From contig NZ_JACHLK010000015.1 of assembly GCF_014207955.1 (NCBI RefSeq), forward strand, positions 106,119 to 170,118: a DNA stretch of 64,000 nt, read 5' to 3'. The stretch's first letter is position 1. Each line of letters opens with the position of its first letter. Positions 23,585-31,559 of the stretch are shown here, piece after piece. Both the position numbers and the translations under genes were made by a program. The stretch is from Acidovorax soli (GTDB taxonomy: Bacteria > Pseudomonadota > Gammaproteobacteria > Burkholderiales > Burkholderiaceae_C). The notes beneath the pieces were generated by a model. It was not told where the DNA came from. It saw only the letters and a list, made by a program, of their open reading frames with translations, and searched no databases.

Positions 23585-24433
23585 ATGACGGGCGGCTGGC
23601 TGCTTGGCGCCGCGGCCGTCTTTCTGCTGGCCGGTGGCATCAAGGGCATCGTCGGCCTGGGGCTGCCCACCGTGTCCATGGCCTTGCTGGCCCTGATGAT
23701 GGTGCCGGCCGAGGCGGCGGCCCTGCTCATCGTGCCCTCGCTCATCACCAATGTCTGGCAGCTGCGGCCCTGGTCCACGCTGGGCCCGCTGCTGCGCCGC
23801 CTCTCGGGCATGCAGGCCGGCGCCTGCCTGGGCACCTGGCTCGGGGCCTGGGTGATCGGCGCGCCGGCGGGCGCCTGGTCGCGCGCGCTGCTGGGCATTG
23901 CGCTCATCGCCTATGGCTGCTGGGGCCTGGTGGGCGCACGCCTGCCGGCCGTCACGCCAGCGGTGGAGCGCTGGCTCTCGCCCGTGGTGGGTTTCCTCAC
24001 GGGCTGGGTCACCGCCGCCACGGGTGTGTTCGTGGTGCCGGCCGTGCCCTACCTGCAGGCGCTGGGCCTGCACAAGGACGCGCTGGTGCAGGCCATGGGC
24101 ATCTGCTTCACCGTCTCCACCCTCGCGCTGGCGGGCGGGCTGGCGCTCAACGCCAGCTACCCGGCCAGCACCCTGGTGCTCTCGGCCTGGATGCTGCTGC
24201 CCGCGCTGCTGGGCATGGCCCTGGGCACGCGCATCCGCCAGCGCCTGCCGGCCGTGTGGTTCCGCCGCTGCCTGATGGTGGGCCTGCTGGCACTGGGCGT
24301 CTACATGGTGGCCGATGCGCTGGCCTGGCACGGCTTTGCCTCGCACAGCGGCGAGAGCGAGGGCGCGCTGCGCCTTGGCGGCCGCGGAGCAGCGCTCTCC
24401 TCCATGGCCGAACAGCCCGCTCGCGGCATGTGA
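23585..24433 (+). CDS. TauE/SafE-family permease (sulfite/organosulfonate exporter-like)
   Basis: A 282-residue membrane protein with about eight helices. The opening GGWLLGAAAVFLLAGGIKGIVGLGLPTVSMALLA holds the conserved GxxxGxGG-like motif of the TauE/SafE/YfcA family, repeated near residue 130 as VGFLTGWVTAATGVFVVP. Family members move sulfite, sulfoacetate, taurine-related or unidentified organic anions across the inner membrane. ATG 23585 is preferred over a TTG 36 bases upstream, because the protein then starts at the first helix; this choice is uncertain. It is divergent from a LysR regulator. Its stop lies against a copy of the dispersed repeat. Confidence 0.88.
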   Translation: MTGGWLLGAAAVFLLAGGIKGIVGLGLPTVSMALLALMMVPAEAAALLIVPSLITNVWQLRPWSTLGPLLRRLSGMQAGACLGTWLGAWVIGAPAGAWSRALLGIALIAYGCWGLVGARLPAVTPAVERWLSPVVGFLTGWVTAATGVFVVPAVPYLQALGLHKDALVQAMGICFTVSTLALAGGLALNASYPASTLVLSAWMLLPALLGMALGTRIRQRLPAVWFRRCLMVGLLALGVYMVADALAWHGFASHSGESEGALRLGGRGAALSSMAEQPARGM

Positions 24434-24580
24434 AACTGGCGCGGCCCAAGCCAGTGCCCCTGCGCAAGGGCCGCCCTGCCGCGAAGGCGGCGTATCCATC
24501 GACTGCGCTGGGGGCGTCCCCCTCCCGACTCGCGCAGCGAGTCGAGAGAGGGGTGAAGGCGCGAAGCGACTCAGGGGGTG
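24432..24580 (+). repeat. Dispersed hairpin repeat, copy A
   Basis: This fills the gap between the convergent TauE and Bug-receptor genes. It shares nearly all its sequence with copies at 29214-29320 (inverted) and 59215-59329, but has an extra ~25-base insert around 24483-24506. The core is a perfect hairpin, CGACTCGC-GCA-GCGAGTCG, at 24526-24544. It may act as a bidirectional terminator or be a REP/MITE-like element. Confidence 0.85.
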
Positions 24581-24586
24581 CTTTGC

Positions 24587-25576
24587 CTAATCCAGCGTGA
24601 TGTGGTTGTTCTTCACCACATTGACCCAGCGCTTGCTGTCCGACAGCAACACACTCGCAAACTGCTCCTGCGTGCCGCCAATCGGCACCAGGCCCATGCT
24701 GGCGAGGTACTTCTTGTACTCATCGGAGGCCACGATCTTCTGCGACGCAGCCGCCACCATGTCGATGGCGGCCTGCGGCGTGCCCTTGAGCGCAAACACC
24801 CCGTGCCACGAATCCCCCTCGAAGCCCGGGAAGGACTCCGCCACCGTGGGCACCTGGGGCAGCGAGTCCAGCCGCTGCTTGCTCGACACCGCCAGCGCCC
24901 GCACCCGGCCCGTGCGGATGAACTGCAGCACGTCCGCGATCGGGCTGAAGGCGGTGTTCACCGTGCCGCCCACGATGTCGTTGAGCCCGCCGTCGCGGTA
25001 GGGCACATGGTTGAGCGCAATGTTCGCGCTGTTCGCAAAATAGGCCATGGACACATGCGGCGCGGTGGCCACGCCGTAGGAGGCATAGCTCAGCTTGCCG
25101 GGGTTGTCCTTGGCATCCTTGATGAGGTCGGGCAGCGCCTTGTAGGGCGAGCCGCTGGCCACCGTGATCACCAGCGGAATCGACAGCGTCTGTATCACCG
25201 GCACCAGGTCGGCCACCTGGTAGGGCAGCTTCTTGTACGCAAAGGGGTTGATCGACACCGTGCCGCTGGCCGTGTACAGAAAGGTGTAACCATCGGCCGG
25301 CGCCGCCACGAACTGCTGCGTGCCCACGATGGTGCTGGCGCCTGGCTTGTTGTCCACGATCACGCTCTGCCCCAGCGCCTTGCCCAGGCGCTCGCCCCAG
25401 AAGCGCGCCATCACGTCCGGCGCCGTGCCGGCCGGGAAGGGCACGATCACCTTGATCGTGCGGCTCGGGTACTTGTCTTGCGCCTGGGTGGGCGCGGCCA
25501 GCCCCGAGGCCAGGCCGATCAGGGCCAGGCCCAGCAGGCGGCGGGTGCGTTGGTGCTGTGGTGCATGCGTTGTCAT
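24587..25576 (-). CDS. Bug/TctC-family periplasmic solute-binding receptor
   Basis: A 329-residue protein with a signal peptide (about 1-33, ending in APTQAQ). The mature part starts DKYPSRTIKVIVPFPAGTAPDVMAR, the Bug-family hallmark, with DNKPGASTIVGTQ and PADGYTFLYTASGTVSINPF. Bug receptors bind carboxylates and are expanded in Burkholderiales. No TctA/TctB membrane subunits are nearby, so it is an orphan receptor. It is the last gene of the hydroxyquinol cluster, 41 bases after the maleylacetate reductase gene, which suggests that it captures an aromatic acid or pathway substrate. The ligand is unknown. Confidence 0.95.
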   Translation of the reverse strand: MTTHAPQHQRTRRLLGLALIGLASGLAAPTQAQDKYPSRTIKVIVPFPAGTAPDVMARFWGERLGKALGQSVIVDNKPGASTIVGTQQFVAAPADGYTFLYTASGTVSINPFAYKKLPYQVADLVPVIQTLSIPLVITVASGSPYKALPDLIKDAKDNPGKLSYASYGVATAPHVSMAYFANSANIALNHVPYRDGGLNDIVGGTVNTAFSPIADVLQFIRTGRVRALAVSSKQRLDSLPQVPTVAESFPGFEGDSWHGVFALKGTPQAAIDMVAAASQKIVASDEYKKYLASMGLVPIGGTQEQFASVLLSDSKRWVNVVKNNHITLD

Positions 25577-25617
25577 GGCTTTGTCTCCTTGGGAATGGTT
25601 GTCGGTTGTGTGCTCGC

Positions 25618-26682
25618 TCAGGGCCTCTGGCCTTCGTAGGCGCGCTGCAGCAGCGCGCGCAGCGGCGCCTTTTCCAGCGGCCGCGGGTTCGGGTACTGGT
25701 GCGTCAGGGCCAGCTCGCAGGCGCGGTCCAGGTCGGCCTCGCGCAGGCCCAAGTCGCGCAATGCCACGGGCGCGCCGACGGACTGCGCCAGGTCGTACAG
25801 CACGCCCGCCACGGTGTGCGGCGCCACGCCGCCCAGCGCGCGGGCGATGCGCGCTGCGGCCGCTGGCACCTGCGGCAGGTTGAAGGCCAGAGCGTGCGGC
25901 AGCACCACGGTGTGCGTCTCGGCGTGCGGCAGCTTGAAGCTGCCGCCCAGGGTGTGGCACAGCTTGTGGTGCAGGGCCACGCTCACATTGCCCAGCACGC
26001 TGCCGCACAGCCAGGCGCCGTACAGCGCATCGCCACGGGCCTCCATGTCGTCGGCGCGTTGGTGGATGGCGGGCAAGGCCCGGGCCAGCGCGCGGATGCC
26101 TTCCTCGGCCATCAGGTCCATGATGGGGTTGCCGTCCGGTGCATACAGGCCCTCCACCGCATGCGCGATGGCGTTGATGCCGCTGGTCATGCTCAGCGGC
26201 ACGGGCAGCGGCAGGGTCAGCGCCGGGTCGTAGATCACCGTGCGCGGCATCACGCGCGCATCGCGGCCGGTGGTCTTGAGGCCCGCCTCGGTGATGCCGT
26301 AGATCGGCGTCATCTCGCTGCCCGCATACGTGGTCGGTATCGCCAGAATGGGCAGGCCCGAGTCGAGCGCGATGGCCTTGCCCAGCCCGATGGTCGAGCC
26401 CCCGCCGATGGCCACCGCGCAGTCCGCCCCCAGGCGGCGCGCCTCGTCCCGCGCCGCACGCGCGGCCTCGATGGGCACATGCATCTCGGCCCGCGCAAAA
26501 ATGCCGGCCGCGCGCGCGCCCAGCCGTTCGGCCACCTGCTGCGCCTGCGCCACCTGCCCGGGCGTGCACAGCACCAGCGCGCGCTGCGCGCCCAGCAGGT
26601 CGATTTCGCGCTCCAGGTGAACCAGTGCACCCGCGCCGAACACCGTGCGCGGCGACTGCGGGCGGTAGGTGAAGTCATGCAT
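25618..26682 (-). CDS. Maleylacetate reductase
   Basis: A 354-residue iron-alcohol-dehydrogenase-fold enzyme that reduces maleylacetate to 3-oxoadipate with NAD(P)H. The opening MHDFTYRPQSPRTVFGAGAL is typical of the family. GADCAVAIGGGSTIGLGKAIAL is the nucleotide-binding GGGS motif (about 85-105), and HAVEGLYAPDGNPI and LHHKLCHTLGG contain the conserved histidines of the metal site region. ATG 26682 is preferred to the upstream in-frame start because the chain then matches relatives. It overlaps the Dabb gene by eight bases, and with hydroxyquinol dioxygenase completes the hydroxyquinol-to-3-oxoadipate route. Confidence 0.95.
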   Translation of the reverse strand: MHDFTYRPQSPRTVFGAGALVHLEREIDLLGAQRALVLCTPGQVAQAQQVAERLGARAAGIFARAEMHVPIEAARAARDEARRLGADCAVAIGGGSTIGLGKAIALDSGLPILAIPTTYAGSEMTPIYGITEAGLKTTGRDARVMPRTVIYDPALTLPLPVPLSMTSGINAIAHAVEGLYAPDGNPIMDLMAEEGIRALARALPAIHQRADDMEARGDALYGAWLCGSVLGNVSVALHHKLCHTLGGSFKLPHAETHTVVLPHALAFNLPQVPAAAARIARALGGVAPHTVAGVLYDLAQSVGAPVALRDLGLREADLDRACELALTHQYPNPRPLEKAPLRALLQRAYEGQRP

Positions 26683-27019
26683 GGCGGCTGCTCCCTGCTG
26701 CAAGCACGCGGTAGTCCACCTGGTGGCGCGCTATGCGCATGGCGCCCAGTTCGCGCTTCACGCGCAGGTGCTCGGGGTGCTCGGCATACGCGGCCAGCGC
26801 CTCGGACGACTCGAATTCGCTGTACAGCACCACGTCGCAGGCATAGTCGGTGCGGCTCACGTCCACGCCGATCTCCAGGTGCCGCAGCCCGGGGATGCGG
26901 CCCTTGAGGCTGTCGAAGCTGGCGCACAGGCGCTCGATGTTGTGCTGCCGCTCGGCGGGCGTGCCGCCCTGCACGTTCCACATCACGATGTGGCGGATGG
27001 TCTGGTGGTGGATGGTCAT
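26675..27019 (-). CDS. Dabb-family (stress-responsive alpha/beta barrel) protein
   Basis: A 114-residue small protein with the dimeric alpha-beta barrel pattern: IRHIVMWNVQ, then LKGRIPGLRHLEIGVDV, DVVLYSEFESSEALAAYAEHPEHL and a final VDYRVL strand. Dabb proteins are ferredoxin-like dimers; a few act on polyketide or aromatic substrates (for example olivetolic acid cyclase), while most are uncharacterised. It is coupled by ATGA overlap to the YciI-like gene upstream and overlaps the maleylacetate reductase gene downstream, so it belongs to the aromatic catabolic operon. Its role in the pathway is unknown. Confidence 0.88.
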   Translation of the reverse strand: MTIHHQTIRHIVMWNVQGGTPAERQHNIERLCASFDSLKGRIPGLRHLEIGVDVSRTDYACDVVLYSEFESSEALAAYAEHPEHLRVKRELGAMRIARHQVDYRVLAAGSSRHA

Positions 27020-27318
27020 GCGGGGAACCCGGCCTTCTGGGGCCAGAGGTTGATGAAGGCGTGGATGGCGGTGCTGGCGTACAGCCCGGCCTGCGTGAAG
27101 GGCTCGTTTGCCAGCCAGGCCATTGCTGCTTCACGGGAGTCGAAGTCGATCACCAGCAGGCTGCCCAGCATCGTGCTGCCGTCGCCGTCATGCACCAGCG
27201 GCCCGGCAAAGGCGATGCGCTCCTGCACCCGGGCCAGGTACTCCTTGTGCTGCGGGCGCACGCGCTGGCGCAGGTCGCCGGCACCGGGCCGGTCGGTGAG
27301 CCAAAAGACGAACAGCAT
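27016..27318 (-). CDS. YciI-like protein, possibly TftG-like dehydrochlorinase relative
   Basis: A 100-residue protein of the YciI/YCII family: MLFVFWLTDRPGAGDLRQRVRPQH at the start, then HDGDGSTMLGSLLVIDFDSREAA and a terminal AFINLWPQKAGFPA. The histidine in RPQHKEYL corresponds to the conserved YCII histidine. In 2,4,5-T degraders the YCII-family enzyme TftG removes chloride from 5-chlorohydroxyquinol and sits next to hydroxyquinol dioxygenase (TftH) and maleylacetate reductase (TftE). The same three families are adjacent here, so a related role is plausible but unproved. It is coupled to the Dabb gene by ATGA and lies five bases after the dioxygenase stop. Confidence 0.85.
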   Translation of the reverse strand: MLFVFWLTDRPGAGDLRQRVRPQHKEYLARVQERIAFAGPLVHDGDGSTMLGSLLVIDFDSREAAMAWLANEPFTQAGLYASTAIHAFINLWPQKAGFPA

Positions 27319-27322
27319 GGCC

Positions 27323-28159
27323 TCAGCCCTTCCTGGCGGGGTTCAGCACGAAGTCGTAGGTCAGCAGGTAGCTGCCATCGGCCTGCTGCGTCCAGTCGCA
27401 CACCAGCGACTGGCGCACGCCGAACACGGCGTCCGAATCGAGGTAATCGCTGTCGCTGCGGAACACATGGGTGATCAGCGTCTCGTAGCCCGGTGCCTGC
27501 ACCATGAAATGCAGGTGCGCCGGCCGCCAGGGGTGGCGGCCCGTGGCCTGCAGCATGGCGCCCACCGGCCCGTCGTGCGGAATGGCATAGGGCACGGCCA
27601 CGATGGAGCGAAAGTGGAAGGCACCCGCCCCATCGGCCTGCAATTGCCCGCGCGCCTGGGCCTGCGCCAGCGCCGTGTGCTGCACGTCGTACAGCCCGTC
27701 CTCGTCAGACTGCCACACATCCAGCACGGCCCCGGGGATCGCCTCGCCCGCGGTGTTTTTCACCGTGCCGCGCACCACGCAGGGCGTGCCCTTGGCGCCG
27801 TTGGCGATGTCGGCGCCCAACTCGTACTGCGGCGCGTCCTTCACGTAGAAGGGCCCGAACACCGTGGCCTCCGTACAGCCCTCGGGCTTGTGGTTGTTCA
27901 TGGCCACGGTCAGCATCGACAGGCCCAGCACGTCCGACAGCAGGATGAACTCCTGGCGCTTGTCGTCGGTGATGTGGCCGCAGCCGGTGAGGAATTCGAT
28001 GCCCTTGAACCACTCCTCCTCGGTCAGCTCCACCTCGCGGGCAAAGGCATGCAGGTGCTGCACCAGGCTGATCAGTATTTGCTGGAGGCGCGGGTCCGCC
28101 GTCTGCGAAAAGCTCGCGATCACCGCCTGGGTGATGTTGTCCTGGTTGAGGTTGCGCAT
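27323..28159 (-). CDS. Hydroxyquinol 1,2-dioxygenase
   Basis: A 278-residue intradiol ring-cleavage dioxygenase that opens hydroxyquinol (1,2,4-benzenetriol) to maleylacetate. An N-terminal helical dimer domain (about 1-100) precedes the catalytic sandwich. The Fe(III) ligands are identifiable as the tyrosine in DGLYDVQ, the tyrosine in VAVPYAIPHDGPVG and two histidines in RHPWRPAHLHFMV. EGCTEATVFGPFYV and VLDVWQSDEDG are typical of hydroxyquinol and chlorocatechol enzymes; the strong match to the hydroxyquinol type and the adjacent maleylacetate reductase decide the substrate. First gene of the operon, divergent from a LysR regulator. Confidence 0.93.
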   Translation of the reverse strand: MRNLNQDNITQAVIASFSQTADPRLQQILISLVQHLHAFAREVELTEEEWFKGIEFLTGCGHITDDKRQEFILLSDVLGLSMLTVAMNNHKPEGCTEATVFGPFYVKDAPQYELGADIANGAKGTPCVVRGTVKNTAGEAIPGAVLDVWQSDEDGLYDVQHTALAQAQARGQLQADGAGAFHFRSIVAVPYAIPHDGPVGAMLQATGRHPWRPAHLHFMVQAPGYETLITHVFRSDSDYLDSDAVFGVRQSLVCDWTQQADGSYLLTYDFVLNPARKG

Positions 28160-28223
28160 GGGGTCGTGTCTCCTGGGTCACGCAGGCCACGTGGGCCGCT
28201 GGTTCTGGGAGCCGACTTTATGA

Positions 28224-28281
28224 TTTCCATAATTAAGAATAAATACGCAATAATGGAAACCAGTTTTCCGTGAATTGGAAA
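28224..28281. promoter_or_regulatory. Two inverted repeats between the dioxygenase operon and its LysR
   Basis: TTTCCAT (28224-28230) and ATGGAAA (28253-28259) form one dyad with a 22-base AT-rich centre. TTTCC-N7-GGAAA (28265-28281) forms a second that abuts the LysR start codon region. Shared TTTCC/GGAAA half-sites suggest recognition and activation subsites of the divergent LysR protein. Binding is inferred. Confidence 0.45.
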
Positions 28282-28282
28282 T

Positions 28283-29212
28283 ATGGACCGCCTCACCGAG
28301 CTGGAGCTGTTTGTCAAAGTGGCCGAGGTCGGCAGCGTCAGCCGCGCGGCCGAGGCGCTGGGCCTGTCCAACCCCGCCGCCAGCCGCCACCTGGCCGCGC
28401 TGGAGGGGCGGCTCAAGACCCGGCTGGTGGAGCGCAACACCCGTCGCCTGTACCTGACCAGCGAGGGCCAGGACTTCCATGAACGCGCCCGCACTGCGCT
28501 CACCGAGCTGCAGGACGCCGAGGCCGCCCTGCACTCCAGCACCTTGAACCCCTCGGGCGTGCTGCGCGTCAGCGCCTCGCTGTCGTTTTCCATGCAGCAG
28601 ATCGCGCCGCGCCTGCCCCAGTACCACCAGCGCTACCCCAAGGTGCGCGTGCACATCGAGGCCGCCAACCGCTACCTGGACATGATCGAGAACGGCATCG
28701 ACGTGGCCATCCGCAACCGCGAGTTCGAGCCCGACAGCAGCATCACCATCCGCAAGCTCGCCTCCACCCGGCGCCTGCTCTGCGCCTCACCCGCCTACCT
28801 GGCCGCGCGCGGCACGCCGCAGGAGCCCGAGGACCTGGCGCGCCACGATTTTTTGATCTACGTGCTGGCCAACCATGCGCACGAACTGCGCCTGTCGAAC
28901 GGCGCCGAGACCCGTGTGGTGGGCATCCAGGGCCTGCTCGAATCCAACGATGGCCAGGTGCTGCGCGCCGCCGCGCTGGGCGGCCTGGGCATCCTCGTGC
29001 AGCCCAGCTACATCGTCTACGACGACATCGTCGCCGGCCGGCTGGTGCCGCTGCTCAACGACTGGGACCTGCCGCGCATCCAGATCAACATCGCCTACCC
29101 CAGCCGCAAGCACCTGTCGGCCAAGGTGCGCTCCTTCATCGACTTCATGGCCGAAGAGTTCGCCAGGAACGATTACGAGCGCAAGTGGACGAGCTACCTC
29201 GGCTTGAAGTGA
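28283..29212 (+). CDS. LysR-family regulator of the hydroxyquinol cluster
   Basis: A 309-residue regulator. The N-terminal helix-turn-helix is MDRLTELELFVKVAEVGSV to LGLSNPAASRHLAALEGRLKTRLVERNTRR (residues 1-50). The effector domain (about 90-295) begins LRVSASLSFSMQQIAPRLPQY and ends near KVRSFIDFMAEEFA. The form is that of the CrgA/DmlR-like LTTR subgroup. It is divergent from the hydroxyquinol 1,2-dioxygenase gene across a 123-base region with two dyads, so it is the likely local regulator. The inducer is probably a pathway intermediate; this is inferred. Confidence 0.93.
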   Translation: MDRLTELELFVKVAEVGSVSRAAEALGLSNPAASRHLAALEGRLKTRLVERNTRRLYLTSEGQDFHERARTALTELQDAEAALHSSTLNPSGVLRVSASLSFSMQQIAPRLPQYHQRYPKVRVHIEAANRYLDMIENGIDVAIRNREFEPDSSITIRKLASTRRLLCASPAYLAARGTPQEPEDLARHDFLIYVLANHAHELRLSNGAETRVVGIQGLLESNDGQVLRAAALGGLGILVQPSYIVYDDIVAGRLVPLLNDWDLPRIQINIAYPSRKHLSAKVRSFIDFMAEEFARNDYERKWTSYLGLK

Positions 29213-29213
29213 G

Positions 29214-29320
29214 CACCCCCTGAGTCGCTTCGCGCCTTCACCCCTCTCTCGACTCGCTGCGCGAGTCGGGAGGGGGACGCCCCCAGTGCGGCGGGGCGGC
29301 CCTTGCACGGGGGCACTGGT
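29214..29320 (-). repeat. Dispersed hairpin repeat, copy B (inverted)
   Basis: The reverse complement of the element at 59215-59329, with only a few substitutions. It begins one base past the LysR stop and precedes the convergent helicase stop at 29375. The hairpin core is at 29250-29268. Confidence 0.85.
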
Positions 29321-29374
29321 ATGGGCAGCGCCAATTGCATCCGCTGCGGGCGGCGCTCAGCGCATTGGAGCTGC

Positions 29375-31471
29375 CTACACCGGCCCTGGCCACACTGGCT
29401 TGGCAGCGCTCTCCACCAGCCACAGCGCTGCGCGTGCGCGCGTCATGGCCACGTAGAGCATGTTGCGCTCGCGATAGGCCTCCTGGTGCGACGCGGGCCC
29501 AGGAAAGCGCCCGCGCTCCACAAAGGGCACGGCCACAAAGGTGAACTCGCGGCCCTTGCAGGCCTCCACGCTCAGCAGGCGCAGGCTGATGGGCTCGTTG
29601 GCCTGGTGCATGGCGATGCTGGCCGTGGCCAGCAGCGTGAGGCGGCCCAGCAGCTCGGCCACGGGCAGGCCGTGGGCCAGGCCCGCCAGCGCCTGCAGGC
29701 TGGCCAGGCAGGCGCTGCGCTCGGCACCATTGATGGGCGCCTCGGCAAAGATGCGGCGCACCAGCGGGTGGGCGCAGAACAGGCCCGCGTCGGCTAGCAG
29801 CGGGGCGCACGCATTGGGCGCCAGCGCCATGAGCTGGGCGCAGGCATCGGCCAGCTCGGGCGCGCTCGGGTCCAGCGTACCGTGGGCAATGTAGCGGCGC
29901 ATGCGCGTGGCACTGCTGTGCAGCGTGGCCGCCAGCTTCTGCCCTTCCTGGGCGCCGGGCAGGTCGGTCCAGCCGGCATCGTCGAAGCGGCCCTGGGCCA
30001 GCAGGTCCACGTCGGCCGCGCCGCCGCGCGCCGCGCGCCGGCCATAGTGCAGCAGGCCTTCCACCGCAGCGCCCACGATGCCCGGGGTCAGGTGGCGCTC
30101 GCCGCCATCGCCCTGCAGCGCCCACATCAGCGCCAGGGCCAGTGCCACCTCACGGCGCAGGTAGAACGGGCTCATGCCCTGGCAGCCATAGTGCACGCCC
30201 TCGTGGCCGAACACCCATTCGAGCAGGATGCTGTCCTGCGGGCTGCGCAGCACCACGTTGAGCGAGCTGTTGTTCTGGCCTGTGCCCTTGCCGTCGCCCT
30301 TGGCGTCCTGCAGCGCGCCCCAGGCATTGACGATCTGCCCGTGCAACTCCACCAGTTGCGCGGCGCAGTGCTCGTCGCTGTCGTAGGTGAGGTGCGCAAA
30401 CGCATCGGAGCTTTGCGCCATGGGCGCAAACGCCACGCCGAACAGCGGGTTCAGCGCCGCGCAGATCTCCGCGCCGAAGCGCCGCGTGGTGTTGATCGCC
30501 AGCACCTCGGTGTCCGCCGGCAGGCACTCGCGCATGCGCTGCAGGCCCGAGCCGAACACCGAGAACGAGCCCTCGTGGATGTGCTGGTTGAAATCTCCCG
30601 CGCCCACGAAAAGGCCGTTGCCCCCTTGCACCAGCTTGCGCAGCACCATCAGTGCGCCCTCGTCCAGGTCGTGCAGTTCGTCGAACAGCACGGCGCTGTA
30701 GCGCTCGCGCAGGGCATCGAGGGGTTGGTCCCAGTCCAGCGCGCCCAGTTGGCGGCACAGCTCGAAGGTGCAGTCGCCCTCGGCATAGAAGCGCGGCTCG
30801 TGGTTCATGCCCACGCGCATGCGCTCGTACTGGCCGTACAGGCGGCACAGGCCGTAGTCCAGGCCCTGGTCGTCGCAGAAGGCACGCAGGTCCAGGCCCG
30901 AATCCTCGATGTCCCGGTGCAGCAGCTTCTTCTTGGCCAGCGCCTCGAAGGCCAGGAAGGCATCAATGTCCACGTTCTGCGCCAGCAGTTCGTCATCGTC
31001 GCTGCCCCCGCCATGGTCATTGCGCTCCAGCTCCAACCGCAGGGCCTGCTGCGCCTGCAGGATCAGAAAGCGCCGGCGCACCGGGTCGTCGAGCTTTTCC
31101 ACCGGGTCGCCCTGTTCCTTGAGCACCACCTCGCACAGCTGCTCCATGGTCAGGATCTGCATGCTCGCGGGCACCTTGCCGTGCAGCTGCAGCATGCGGT
31201 CGCGGATGGCCGTGACCCCGGCGCGCGAATACGCCAGGAACAGGATGGGCGCCGGTTCCCGGGCCTGCCCCGCTTTGCCTGCCTGCAACAGCAGGTTGCA
31301 CGCCTTCATGCACAGCGTGGTCGTCTTGCCCGTGCCCGCCAGTGCGCTGATGACGATGGCTGGCGCCGCAGAGTCGAGCACGCGCCGCTGTTCGACCGTG
31401 GCCGTGATGCGGGCGTGGGCCCAGCTGCGTGCAGGGGAGGAAGCGGGGGCGGCAGAACGTGGGGAGGGCAT
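29375..31471 (-). CDS. UvrD/Rep-family superfamily 1 DNA helicase
   Basis: A 698-residue ATPase/helicase. Motif I is ALAGTGKTTT (about 43-52), motif Ia region ILFLAYSRAGVTAIRDRM, motif II VLFDELHDLDEGAL (a DELHD variant of DExx), motif III-like VGAGDFNQHIHEGS, and motif VI NMLYVAMTRARAALWLV near the C-terminus. This set resembles the UvrD/F-box-helicase (Fbh1-like) group more than canonical Rep. The start at ATG 31471 is chosen from the onset of family similarity, since the open frame upstream reads antisense to a neighbour. It stands alone between convergent genes. The role may be in recombination or repair. Confidence 0.9.
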   Translation of the reverse strand: MPSPRSAAPASSPARSWAHARITATVEQRRVLDSAAPAIVISALAGTGKTTTLCMKACNLLLQAGKAGQAREPAPILFLAYSRAGVTAIRDRMLQLHGKVPASMQILTMEQLCEVVLKEQGDPVEKLDDPVRRRFLILQAQQALRLELERNDHGGGSDDDELLAQNVDIDAFLAFEALAKKKLLHRDIEDSGLDLRAFCDDQGLDYGLCRLYGQYERMRVGMNHEPRFYAEGDCTFELCRQLGALDWDQPLDALRERYSAVLFDELHDLDEGALMVLRKLVQGGNGLFVGAGDFNQHIHEGSFSVFGSGLQRMRECLPADTEVLAINTTRRFGAEICAALNPLFGVAFAPMAQSSDAFAHLTYDSDEHCAAQLVELHGQIVNAWGALQDAKGDGKGTGQNNSSLNVVLRSPQDSILLEWVFGHEGVHYGCQGMSPFYLRREVALALALMWALQGDGGERHLTPGIVGAAVEGLLHYGRRAARGGAADVDLLAQGRFDDAGWTDLPGAQEGQKLAATLHSSATRMRRYIAHGTLDPSAPELADACAQLMALAPNACAPLLADAGLFCAHPLVRRIFAEAPINGAERSACLASLQALAGLAHGLPVAELLGRLTLLATASIAMHQANEPISLRLLSVEACKGREFTFVAVPFVERGRFPGPASHQEAYRERNMLYVAMTRARAALWLVESAAKPVWPGPV

Positions 31472-31559
31472 GGAGGCGGTTTGCAGGGCAGGCCGCCATT
31501 GTCCCTGACTGCACCCAGCCCTCGCGCCACAAGCCCCTGTAGCACTTGGGGGGCCCAAC

